Shown piece after piece: positions 9,698 to 22,898 of a stretch of 64,000 bases of DNA. Origin of the DNA: CAWHXG01 sp963833235. GTDB taxonomy: Bacteria; Pseudomonadota; Alphaproteobacteria; Rhodobacterales; Rhodobacteraceae. Under the pieces are notes generated by a model. That model worked only from the letters and a program-made list of their open reading frames with translations. It did not search any database and had not been told where the DNA came from. The stretch covers positions 1,116,001 to 1,180,000 of the forward strand of contig CAWHXG010000001.1 of assembly GCA_963833235.1 (NCBI GenBank), written 5' to 3'. Numbering within the stretch: position 1 is the stretch's first letter; the number at the start of each line of letters is the position of its first letter. The position numbers were made by a program, and so were the translations under genes.

Positions 9698-10916
9698 ATG
9701 GCGTACCGCGACCGCGAGGTCGACCCACAATTCTCGCAGCCCGTCCGCCAGATCGTAACGATGCTGACGGTGGTGGTTGCGTTCGGCGCGGGGGCCTACG
9801 TGGCCTATCCCGCGGTGGCGCCCGTTTTCCTCGCCAATCCCTACTTGAACGGCGCCATCGGGCTCGTGTTCGTGATCGGTGTGCTGGCTTGCTTTTGGCA
9901 GGTCCTGCAGCTTATCAGCTCCGTCGGCTGGATCGAAGGCTTCGTGAAGGGCCGCCCCGGCCACGACAGGCGCCGCCCGCCGCGGCTGCTGGCCCCACTG
10001 GCGGCACTTCTGCGCGCACGGGGGGTGCGGATGCAGATCGGGGCGGCCTCCTCCCGCTCGATCCTGGAGAGCGTCGCGACCCGCATCGACGAGGCGCGCG
10101 ACATCACGCGCTACATCGTCAACCTGCTGATCTATCTGGGCCTTCTGGGCACGTTCTTCGGCCTTGCCACCACCGTGCCGGCGCTGGTGGCGACCATCCA
10201 GTCGCTGGCGCCGGCGCCGGGAGAAAGCTCCACCGCGATCTTCGCGCGGCTGATCGGCGGAACTCGAGGCGCAACTTGGCGGCATGGGCACGGCCTTCGC
10301 CTCGTCGCTCCTCGGCCTCGCGGGCTCGCTGGTTGTGGGGCTTCTGGAGCTCTTCGCGGGGCACGGGCAGAACCGCTTCTACCGCGAGCTGGAGGAATGG
10401 CTCTCCACCATCACCCGGGTCGGCTTCACCGCCGGCGACATCGACGGCAGCCCCGAGCAGGCCGTGGTGATGGGCATGGCCGAGCAGATGAACGAGCAGC
10501 TCGAGGCGCTGCACGAGATGTTCACCCAGTCCGACGTGAGCCGCGCGCTGGTCGACGAGAAGCTGGGCACGCTGGCGGAATCCGTCGACCGGCTGACCCA
10601 CCGGATCGAGGCCGACGTGCAGACCGGTGCCGTGCTCGAGAGGATCGCCGAGGGACAGGAGCGGCTTGCCGGCGCGCTGGAGCACTACGCCGTTCGCCCC
10701 GAGAAGGAGGCCGACGCGATGGCTTCGGAGAACCGGATGCGGCTGCGCAGCATCGACGTGCAGATGCTGCGGCTGATCGAAGAGCTGACCGCCGGGCGGC
10801 TGGAAAGCACCGGCGAGCTGCGCCGCGACCTGCACCGCCTGACCGAGGTGATCGAGCGCGCCACCGGCGGCGACAGCCAGGCGCCGCAGCCGGGCGCTGC
10901 CGCGGCGCGGCGCTAG
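9698..10916 (+). CDS. MotA/TolQ/ExbB-like ion-channel protein with coiled-coil tail (one extra base breaks the frame)
   Basis: About 405 aa once one extra A at 10261/10262 is removed. The first frame reads MAYRDREVDPQF to FARLIGG, and the second continues LEAQLGGMGTAFASSLLGLAG to the stop. Hydrophobic segments are near residues 18-45, 48-73, 135-168 and 190-215. The last pair forms the MotA_ExbB channel core (LGLLGTFFGLATTVPAL). The C-terminal ~190 residues are a charged helical tail (EQMNEQLEALHEM and similar). Four bases separate it from the OmpA-domain gene, so together they probably form an ion-driven inner-membrane stator complex. This is not flagellar MotA: no flagellar genes are nearby. 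The cargo is unknown. Confidence 0.8.
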
Positions 10917-10919
10917 GGC

Positions 10920-12785
10920 ATGGCGCTCAGCCGCCGCACGGGCGCGCGCTTCCAGAACTCGATCTGGCCGGGCTTCGTCGACGCGATGACCGCCCTGCTG
11001 CTGGTGCTGATCTTCGTGCTGACCATCTTCATGGTGCTGCAATCGATCCAAACCGAGACGATCACCGGCCAGGAGACCGAGCTCGACCGCCTGAGCGCCG
11101 ATCTCGCCAGCATCTCGGCCGCGCTCGGCGCGGAGCGGGTGCGGTCGGCCGATCTGGAGGATCGGCTGGCGGATCTGGGCCTGACCCTCGACGCCGCCGA
11201 GACCGAGGCGGAATTTCAGGCGCGGCTGGTCGAGGCGCTGACCACCCAGGCCGAGGCGCGGATCGCCGAGCTGGGCGCGGCCCGGACCCGGATCACCGAT
11301 TTCGAGGCGCAGGTGGCGGCCCTGCTGGCCGATCGCGATGCCGCCCGCGCGCAGGTCGCCGACCTGACCGAGACGCGCGCGACGCTGGATCAGGCGCTGG
11401 CCGCCTCGCGGGCGCAGGTGGATGCGGAGCAGGAGGCCGCGCGGCTGGCGGCGGCGCGGCGCGAGGCGCTGGAGGCGCTGGTCGCCGATCTGCGGATGCG
11501 CGAGGCGGAGCAGGGCGAAGCGCTGAGCGGCGCGGAGGCGGACCTGGCCAGCGCCCGCGAGGCATTGAGCGAGGAAGAGGCGGCGCGCCTGGCCGAAGCG
11601 GCGGCCGCCGAGGCCCTGCGCGCCCGCCTTCAGGATGCAGATGCGGAGCTGACGGCGATGACGCTGGCCCTGGAGGATCAGCGGCGCCGCGCGGAAGAGA
11701 CGCTGACCCTCCTGGCCGCGGCCGAAGAGGCCGAGGCCGATCTGGACGAGCGCCTGATGGCAGCCCTGCTGGAGGGGCAGGAGGCGGCGGCGGCGTTGCG
11801 GGCGTCCGAGGCTTCCGGGGAGGACGTCGCTTCCCGCCTCGCAGCCGCACTTGAGGCGCAGGCCCGCGGGGCCGAGGCCCGCGCGGCGGCTGAGGATCGC
11901 GCGGCCGATGCCCTCGCGGCTGCCGAGGCGGAAGCGGAGACGCTGCGCGATCAGCTCGCCGCCGCCCTGGCCGCGAAGGTCGCCGCCGAGAATGCCCGCG
12001 AGACTGCGCTCACCGAGGCCGAGGAACGCGCGGCGCTGCTGTCGGCGGCCCGTGCGGAGGTCGCCGATGTGGAGGCGGCGGGCGCGGCGGACAGGCGGCG
12101 GCTGGCGGCGCTCAACGCCCAGGTCGGGCGGCTGAACGATCAACTCGCGCAGCTGCAGGGGCTGCTGGATGACGCCGAGACGCGGGACGCGCAGGCCGAG
12201 GTGCGCATCACGTCACTGGGCTCGCAGTTAAACACGGCGCTGGCCCGCGTGGCCGCCGAAGAGCGCAAGCGTGCCGACCTGGAGGAGGCGGAGCGGCGCC
12301 GTCTTGAGGAGGAAGCGCAGCAGCTCGAGCGCTACCGATCGGAGTTCTTCGGCCGCCTGCGCGAGGTGATCGGCGGGCAGGACGGCGTCGAGATCGTCGG
12401 CGACCGGTTCATCTTCTCGTCCGAGGTGCTGTTCGGCATCGGCTCCGCACAGCTCTCGGCAGAGGGCCGCGCCGAGATCGCCAAGGTCGCGCGGCTCCTG
12501 CAGGAGGTCGCGGCGGTGATCCCGCCCGAGATCAACTGGGTGGTGCGGGTGGACGGACATACCGACGACCGGCCGCTTTCGGGCTTCGGGGCCTTCGCCG
12601 ACAATTGGGAGCTGAGCCAGGCGCGGGCGCTTTCGGTCGTGCGCTACATGATCGACGCCTACGGCTTTCCGGCCGACAGGCTGGCGGCCACTGGCTTCGC
12701 CGAGTTCCAGCCGCTCGATCCCTCCGATACGCCCGAGGCGCGCGCGCTGAACCGGCGGATCGAGCTTAAGCTGACGGAGCGGTAG
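10920..12785 (+). CDS. MotB/OmpA-like protein with very long coiled coil
   Basis: 621 aa. After a short cytosolic start, one membrane helix (residues ~17-42) carries Asp21 in WPGFVDAMTALLLVLIF, the position of the proton-accepting Asp in MotB and ZorB. Residues ~50-480 are an almost uninterrupted Ala/Glu/Arg-rich coiled coil. Residues ~495-621 are an OmpA peptidoglycan-binding domain (LFGIGSAQLS, VVRVDGHTDDRPLSG, NWELSQARALSVVRYM, GFAEFQPLDPSDTPEARALN). It is the wall-anchoring partner of the upstream channel protein. A rod of 430 residues would exceed the width of the periplasm, so it must fold back or bend (inference). The 318 bp to clpA holds only a terminator. Confidence 0.85.
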   Translation: MALSRRTGARFQNSIWPGFVDAMTALLLVLIFVLTIFMVLQSIQTETITGQETELDRLSADLASISAALGAERVRSADLEDRLADLGLTLDAAETEAEFQARLVEALTTQAEARIAELGAARTRITDFEAQVAALLADRDAARAQVADLTETRATLDQALAASRAQVDAEQEAARLAAARREALEALVADLRMREAEQGEALSGAEADLASAREALSEEEAARLAEAAAAEALRARLQDADAELTAMTLALEDQRRRAEETLTLLAAAEEAEADLDERLMAALLEGQEAAAALRASEASGEDVASRLAAALEAQARGAEARAAAEDRAADALAAAEAEAETLRDQLAAALAAKVAAENARETALTEAEERAALLSAARAEVADVEAAGAADRRRLAALNAQVGRLNDQLAQLQGLLDDAETRDAQAEVRITSLGSQLNTALARVAAEERKRADLEEAERRRLEEEAQQLERYRSEFFGRLREVIGGQDGVEIVGDRFIFSSEVLFGIGSAQLSAEGRAEIAKVARLLQEVAAVIPPEINWVVRVDGHTDDRPLSGFGAFADNWELSQARALSVVRYMIDAYGFPADRLAATGFAEFQPLDPSDTPEARALNRRIELKLTER

Positions 12786-13103
12786 CGGACACGGGCTTGC
12801 CGGTGACAAGACCGGCCGCGTTCCCCAAGAGCACCCGGGGCGGAGGAGTGCCGTTACGAAGGTCGGGTACCCCTCGATCGCCCGAAAGTCCCGCCCGGCC
12901 CGGGCGCACCGCGACGGCCCGCTTCGTCCCGGCCGCCGGTCGAACTGGCGGGCGTTCCTCGTCCGCGGGGCCGTTCCACGGCGGCCGCCCTTGCCGTCGC
13001 CACACTGGCGCTCCCGGCGATGCGCTGCCGCAGACGTGGAAAGGCCCCGCCGTTTCAAGCGGGGCCGCTGGCTTTCCGTTACATCTCGCCGGTCAGTCGC
13101 CGG
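12786..13103. other. Convergent intergenic region before clpA
   Basis: No gene seen. It contains the clpA terminator hairpin near its right end and a short direct repeat (GCCGGTCAGTC twice, 13088-13109) reaching into the clpA stop region. Confidence 0.6.
13043..13066 (-). terminator. Terminator downstream of clpA
   Basis: A perfect 8-bp stem GGCCCCGC/GCGGGGCC has an 8-nt loop. On the minus strand it is followed by TTTCC, 38 nt beyond the clpA stop. Confidence 0.75.
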
Positions 13104-15422
<2,319 letters not shown>

Positions 15423-15587
15423 GCGCCGTGCTCCTTATATCGGGGTCGGACCGGGGTTTCCCCGGCTCCACCGTGGGGTGCTTAAAGTTAAAGTTTGCTT
15501 TCCAACGCCCTCCTTCAAGTCTTTTCTTCTCGCGAACTTCCCGGTCCGCCTGTGGATGCCGCTTGGGAAGGCAGCCGCGCCGGCCCT

Positions 15588-16355
15588 TCAGAAATCGTCC
15601 TTCATGCGCCGCAGGCGGGCGAAGACCTCGACGTCGTCCGCGCCCTCCATTTCCAGGGCGGCCTTCATCTGCGGGGTGCCGGCGCGCAGGAACGGGTTCG
15701 TCGCGCGCTCCTCCGAAAGCCGCGAGGGCACGGTGGGCTTGTTGCGCGCCCGCGCCGCCTCCACCGCCTCGGCCCGCGCCCGGAGTGCCGCATTTTCGGG
15801 CTCGACGCTGAGCGCGAAACGGGCGTTCGCGGCGGTGTATTCGTGCCCGGAGCAGACCAGCGTGTCCTCGGGCAGGGCGGCGAGGCGCCCGAGGCTTTCC
15901 CACATCTGCGCGGGCGTACCTTCGAAAAGCCGCCCGCAGCCAAGCGCCATCAGGCTGTCCGCGGTGAAGACCACGCCGCTCTCGCTCAAATGATAGGCGA
16001 TATGCCCCGAGGTATGCCCCGGCACCTCGAGCACCTCGGCGGCGAACAGTCCCGCGCCGCCGTCGTCGCCGCCGCGCACCGCCGCGTCGAGCGGCGGCAT
16101 CTTCCCGGCTTCGGCCGCGGGGCCGACCACCGTCAGCTGGCGGCCCTCGCGCAGCGCCGCCAGCCCCTGCGCATGGTCGGCATGGTGGTGCGTGATCAGC
16201 ACCGCGGCAAGGGTCCAGCCCCGTTCCGCCAGCGCCGCCTCGATGGGGGCTGCCTCGGGCGCATCGACCAACGCGCAGACGTCGCCGCCCTCGGGCCGCA
16301 CCAGATAGGCATAGTTGTCCGTCAGACACGGTATCGTCACGATTTCTGCGGCCAT
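15588..16355 (-). CDS. gloB: Hydroxyacylglutathione hydrolase (glyoxalase II)
   Basis: 255 aa from ATG 16355, preferred over 16361 because AGGGA is then about 6 nt away. It has a metallo-beta-lactamase fold with the metal-binding motif THHHADHAQG at about residues 53-62, VPGHTSGHIAYHLSE, and VFTADSLMALGCGRLFEG. The C-terminal HAGH domain has GHEYTAANARFALSVEPEN and SRLSEERATNPFLR. These are the glyoxalase II hallmarks: hydrolysis of S-lactoylglutathione to lactate and glutathione. It is divergent from a methyltransferase gene (73 bp gap) and upstream of clpA on the same strand. Confidence 0.93.
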   Translation of the reverse strand: MAAEIVTIPCLTDNYAYLVRPEGGDVCALVDAPEAAPIEAALAERGWTLAAVLITHHHADHAQGLAALREGRQLTVVGPAAEAGKMPPLDAAVRGGDDGGAGLFAAEVLEVPGHTSGHIAYHLSESGVVFTADSLMALGCGRLFEGTPAQMWESLGRLAALPEDTLVCSGHEYTAANARFALSVEPENAALRARAEAVEAARARNKPTVPSRLSEERATNPFLRAGTPQMKAALEMEGADDVEVFARLRRMKDDF

Positions 16356-16428
16356 CTTCATTCCCTGTCGCTTGCCGGCTCGGGCGGCTAACCTCACATC
16401 AGGCTGACCCATCGGTGGGAGCGCTGCA

Positions 16429-17172
16429 ATGCACCTCGACGTCAACGATCTGAGGACCTTCTACTACCGCACCAATCTGGGGCGGGCGGCGCAGAAGGCG
16501 ATCCGCGACCAGCTTTTCACCTTCTGGCCGGAGGCCAAGGGCCAGACGGTCGCGGGCTTCGGCTTTGCGGTGCCGCTCCTGCGCCCGTTCCTGAATGAGG
16601 CGCGGCGGGTGGTGGGGCTGATGCCGGCGCCGCAGGGGGTGATGCCCTGGCCGCTCGGCATGCCCAATGTCTCGGTCCTGTGCGATGAGACGCGCTGGCC
16701 GCTGCCCACGGGCATTGTCGACAAGCTGGTGCTGATGCACGGGCTGGAGACGTCCGAGAATCCCTCGGCCGTGCTGGGCGAATGCAACCGGGTGCTGGGG
16801 CCGGGGGGCCGGGCGCTTTTCGTGGTACCGAACCGCGCCGGCATCTGGGCCCGCAGCGATCAGACCCCTTTCGGCTACGGCCGGCCCTATTCGCTGGGTC
16901 AGATCGAGGCGCAGCTCGCCCGCCACGGCTTCACGCCCGACAGGCACGTGGTGACCCTGTTCCAGCCGCCCTCGCACCGGCGGTTCTGGCTTCGTGCGGG
17001 CGGGCTGGTAGAGCGGGCAGGGCAGCGCATCTCCAGCCGCTATGCCGGGGGCGTGCTGATCGTTTCGGCCACCAAGCAGACCTTCGCGGCCCGCGGCACG
17101 CCGGTGCACGAACCGGCGCCGGCCAAGGCGCCGCTGGTCAACCCGCTGCCGCAGACGGCCCGGGTGGCCTGA
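16429..17172 (+). CDS. Class I SAM-dependent methyltransferase-like protein
   Basis: 247 aa. It follows the methyltransferase type 11 plan with a degraded glycine motif (TVAGFGFAVPLLRPF near residue 40), then MPWPLGMPNVSVLCDETRWPLP and a post-I region VDKLVLMHGLETSENPSAVLGECNRVLGPGGRALFVVPNR. The C-terminal ~40 residues are Ala/Pro-rich and probably disordered. The substrate is unknown. Divergent placement next to gloB is common in Rhodobacterales genomes, which suggests but does not prove a shared role. A ~356-bp gap follows before the atp operon. Confidence 0.8.
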   Translation: MHLDVNDLRTFYYRTNLGRAAQKAIRDQLFTFWPEAKGQTVAGFGFAVPLLRPFLNEARRVVGLMPAPQGVMPWPLGMPNVSVLCDETRWPLPTGIVDKLVLMHGLETSENPSAVLGECNRVLGPGGRALFVVPNRAGIWARSDQTPFGYGRPYSLGQIEAQLARHGFTPDRHVVTLFQPPSHRRFWLRAGGLVERAGQRISSRYAGGVLIVSATKQTFAARGTPVHEPAPAKAPLVNPLPQTARVA

Positions 17173-17362
17173 TCTGCCCGCGCTGGCGTCCGTGCCCGGG
17201 CGCTCCGCCTCCCGCGCGGGCAGGCAAAGGTGATCGAAGCCGGCGCGGTCGGTGTCGTCCGCGCACGGGCTTTCGCAAGGCCGGCCCCGGGGGGCGGGAT
17301 CCCCCGCACCTCCCGGCGATCCGCCGCCCGATGCCAAACGGTCGCACCCCTCCCGGCGGCCA

Positions 17363-17382
17363 GCCTGCCAAGGTTGGCAGGC
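17363..17382. repeat. Perfect 8-bp inverted repeat upstream of atpH
   Basis: GCCTGCCA, loop AGGT, TGGCAGGC. It lies 190 nt after the methyltransferase stop and 25 nt upstream of the putative atp promoter. It could be a terminator without a T-run, or an operator. Confidence 0.45.
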
Positions 17383-17406
17383 GCCCCGTCCCCGGGCGAA
17401 GGGTTG

Positions 17407-17435
17407 TTGCCTGCGGTTGGGCGCTTTGCTACACC
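17407..17435 (+). promoter_or_regulatory. Putative promoter of the atp operon
   Basis: TTGCCT (17407-17412) and TACACC (17430-17435) are spaced 17 bp apart. This leaves an 85-90 nt leader before the atpH TTG start. Confidence 0.4.
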
Positions 17436-17528
17436 CACGCTGATTTTGACGGGTTTAGGCGTGCGTGCCGGGCCTTCACCGCGCCGCGGCTCCTCCCCGG
17501 GGCCGCCCTTTCACCGGAAGGACCACCC

Positions 17529-18089
17529 TTGTCCGAACCAGCCTCGATCTCCTCGGGTATTGCCGGGCGCTATGCCACCGCAGTCTTCGAACTGGCGCGC
17601 GACGACAACGGGGTCGATGCGCTCACGGCCGATGTCGAGGCGCTGGAGGCGGCGATGCGCGAGAGCGGCGACCTGCGCGGCATGGTCGCCTCGCCGCTCC
17701 TCGACCGGGCCGAGCAGCGCGGCGCCATCACCGCGATCGCCGAGGCGATGGAGCTTAACGACAGGATGCGCAACACGCTGGCTCTGATGGCCGACAAGCG
17801 GCAACTCTTCGTGCTGCCGCAGCTGCTCGACCGGCTGCGCGAGATGGTCGCCCGGCATCGCGGCGAGGTCACCGCGCACGTCGCCTCCGCCAAGCCCTTG
17901 AGCGACGATCAGATCGCCCGCCTCGCCGACGTGCTGAAGAAGCAGGCCGGCAGTGACGTGAACATTAAGACAACCGTCGACGAAGGCCTGATCGGTGGCC
18001 TCGTCGTCAAGCTGGGCTCGCGGATGATCGACACCTCGATCGCCGCCAAGCTTCAGAACCTTCAGAACACCATGAAAGAGGTCGGATAA
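17529..18089 (+). CDS. atpH: F1F0 ATP synthase subunit delta
   Basis: 186 aa from TTG 17529, chosen for the GGAAGGA 6-7 nt upstream and the family start (SEPASISSGIAGRYATAVFEL). This is the OSCP/delta family: peripheral-stalk subunit joining F1 to the b subunits. The C-terminal hallmark KTTVDEGLIGGLVVKLGSRMID is intact. Its TAA stop is directly followed by the ATG of atpA with no spacer. F0 genes are absent here, as usual in alphaproteobacteria, where F0 and F1 genes form separate operons. Confidence 0.93.
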   Translation: MSEPASISSGIAGRYATAVFELARDDNGVDALTADVEALEAAMRESGDLRGMVASPLLDRAEQRGAITAIAEAMELNDRMRNTLALMADKRQLFVLPQLLDRLREMVARHRGEVTAHVASAKPLSDDQIARLADVLKKQAGSDVNIKTTVDEGLIGGLVVKLGSRMIDTSIAAKLQNLQNTMKEVG

Positions 18090-19628
<1,539 letters not shown>

Positions 19629-19652
19629 ATGGTTCGGAAGGACTGATACCCC

Positions 19653-20537
19653 ATGCCAAGCCTCAAGGACCTCAAGAACCGGATCGCGAGCGTCAAGTCG
19701 ACGCGCAAGATCACGAAGGCGATGCAGATGGTCGCCGCCGCCAAGCTGCGCCGCGCGCAGGAGGCGGCGGAGGCCGCGCGCCCCTATGCCGACCGCTTCG
19801 AGGATGTGCTGGGCGGTCTGGCGGCCTCGGTCGGCGATAGCCCCTCGGCGCCACGCCTGCTCAGGGGCACGGGCGACGACAAGGTGCACCTGCTTGTGCT
19901 GATGACCGCCGAGCGGGGCCTTTGCGGCGGTTTCAACTCGTCCATCGCGCGGCTGGCGCGGGTGCACCTGCAGCGGCTGGTCGCCGACGGCAAGACCGTG
20001 AAGGTCCTGACCGTGGGCAAGAAGGGCCGCGAGATGCTGCGTCGCGACCACGGCGAGAAGCTGGTTGGCCATGTCGACCTGAGCGACGTCAAACGCGTCG
20101 GCTACGCCAATGCCCGGGACATCGCGCAGGACGTGCTGCAACGCTTCGACGCCGAGGAATTCGACGTCTGCACGATCTTCTACTCCGAGTTCGAGAACGT
20201 CGTCTCGCAGATCCCGACCGCGCAGCAGGTCATCCCGGCGAAGTTCGAGCCGAAGGACGCGGGCGAGAGCGCGGGCGCCTCGGCGGGCTACGATTACGAG
20301 CCCGGCGAAGAAGCGATCCTGGCAGAGCTTCTGCCCCGCGGCGTCGCCACCCAGATCTTCGCGGCGCTGCTCGAGAACGCGGCCAGCGAGCAGGGCGCGC
20401 GGATGTCGGCGATGGACAATGCCACGCGCAACGCCGGCGAGATGATCGACGACCTGACGATCGAGTACAACCGCACCCGCCAGGCGGTCATCACCAACGA
20501 GCTGATCGAGATCATCTCGGGGGCGGAGGCGCTTTAG
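19653..20537 (+). CDS. atpG: F1F0 ATP synthase subunit gamma
   Basis: 294 aa. It is the central rotor shaft of F1. The N-terminal helix PSLKDLKNRIASVKSTRKITKAMQMVAA and the C-terminal helix MSAMDNATRNAGEMIDDLTIEYNRTRQAVITNELIEI pair to form the coiled-coil shaft, and AERGLCGGFNSSIAR is conserved. A family-typical variable stretch (EPKDAGESAGASAG) lies mid-protein. It is followed after 2 bp by the small unknown gene. Confidence 0.97.
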   Translation: MPSLKDLKNRIASVKSTRKITKAMQMVAAAKLRRAQEAAEAARPYADRFEDVLGGLAASVGDSPSAPRLLRGTGDDKVHLLVLMTAERGLCGGFNSSIARLARVHLQRLVADGKTVKVLTVGKKGREMLRRDHGEKLVGHVDLSDVKRVGYANARDIAQDVLQRFDAEEFDVCTIFYSEFENVVSQIPTAQQVIPAKFEPKDAGESAGASAGYDYEPGEEAILAELLPRGVATQIFAALLENAASEQGARMSAMDNATRNAGEMIDDLTIEYNRTRQAVITNELIEIISGAEAL

Positions 20538-20539
20538 CG

Positions 20540-20784
20540 ATGGTGGGCCACCGCAATCCTTCCGACCTCGCGGTCATGACGTTCGAACTGCTCCAGCGTA
20601 TCCAGGCCCAACTGGACGACATGCTGGCCGACCTTCGCGACCTCAAGGTAAGGATGTCGGCACCCGAAACCACGGGCAGGGCGTCCAGATCGCCGCTCTT
20701 AACGGCCGCATGGACCGCTTCGACGAACGCCTCGCCCGAATTGTGGGCCGCATCGAACGCCGCCTCGACCTGAAAGCTGCCTGA
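20540..20784 (+). CDS. Small protein encoded between atpG and atpD (frame broken by one missing base)
   Basis: It starts MVGHRNPSDLAVMTFELLQRIQAQLDDMLADLRDLKVRMSAPET, 2 bp after atpG. The frame then fails near 20669-20672. Adding one base (for example a third C) continues it as HGQGVQIAALNGRMDRFDERLARIVGRIERRLDL-KAA to TGA at 20784, giving about 81 aa. The restored product is an amphipathic, probably dimeric coiled coil with no membrane segment. An unidentified gene between gamma and beta was, as I recall, described in the Rhodopseudomonas blastica atp operon; this looks like its counterpart. Function unknown. Confidence 0.7.
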
Positions 20785-20830
20785 CACATCTGCGGCGAAC
20801 GCCGCGCTGACGACCAACCGGAGTACCCAA

Positions 20831-22255
<1,425 letters not shown>

Positions 22256-22377
22256 GTTACCCCGGCCGCCCCGGCGGCCCGAAGATCCCTGGCCCCGATC
22301 TTGCCAGGACCCCCCCCCGGCCGCCCCTGCGGCCGGAGAAACCCTGACCGCGGACGCGGCTCGAGGAGGACCGGCAC

Positions 22378-22773
22378 ATGGCCGACACGATGCAGTTCGA
22401 TCTGGTCTCGCCCGAGCGCAGCCTGGCCTCGCACCAGGCCAGCGCCGTGCAGTTGCCCGGCGCCGAGGGCGACCTGACTGCCATGCCGGACCACGCGCCG
22501 CTGATCACCACCCTGCGGCCCGGGATCGTCAAGGTCACCGGGCCCGACGGATCCGAGGATTATGCGGTCACCGGCGGCTTCGCCGAGATCTCCGCCGAGG
22601 CCACGACCGTTCTGGCGGAGCGTGCGTTCAAGCGCGGCCCCGACAATCGCGGCGAGGTTCAGGCCATGCTTGAGGATGCCCAGAAGGCGGCCTCCGAGGC
22701 CGAGGCGCACAACGAGGATGCGGCACGCAAGTTCGTGGACGATCTGACCCGCCTGCTGGACGACATGGTCTAG
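22378..22773 (+). CDS. atpC: F1F0 ATP synthase subunit epsilon
   Basis: 131 aa from ATG 22378, with GAGGA upstream. Its N-terminal beta-sandwich (TMQFDLVSPERSLASHQASAVQLPGAEGDLTAMPDHAPLITTLRPG) couples gamma to the c-ring. The C-terminal helices are short and Ala/Glu-rich (MLEDAQKAASEAEAHNEDA). It is the last gene of the F1 operon. A weak inverted repeat at 22808-22829 (CGTCCG/CGGACG) may end the transcript before the MscS gene. Confidence 0.95.
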   Translation: MADTMQFDLVSPERSLASHQASAVQLPGAEGDLTAMPDHAPLITTLRPGIVKVTGPDGSEDYAVTGGFAEISAEATTVLAERAFKRGPDNRGEVQAMLEDAQKAASEAEAHNEDAARKFVDDLTRLLDDMV

Positions 22774-22898
22774 GCCGCCCGCCAGGCCCTCGCCCCGCCG
22801 GGCCGGACGTCCGAAGGCGCGGGCGGACGCTGCGCCCGTTCGGCGGGCCCCTGGTTCGGCGCGCCGGCGAGACGTGCCGCCCCAAGCCGGAGACCCCG

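Larger units (their letters stand above)
17173..17528 (+). other. Leader region upstream of the atp operon
   Basis: No protein gene supported. It holds a perfect inverted repeat and a putative promoter, listed separately. The remaining sequence is GC-rich without recognised RNA structure. Confidence 0.6.

Noticed and set aside
9698..12785. Zorya defence system (zorA/zorB)
   Set aside because: The architecture is similar, but no zorC, zorD or zorE genes are adjacent, and the neighbours are housekeeping genes. I keep it only as a Zorya-like motor pair.
15423..15587. A clpS gene between gloB and clpA
   Set aside because: Only 165 bp are available, with no frame resembling ClpS. It is probably elsewhere in the genome.
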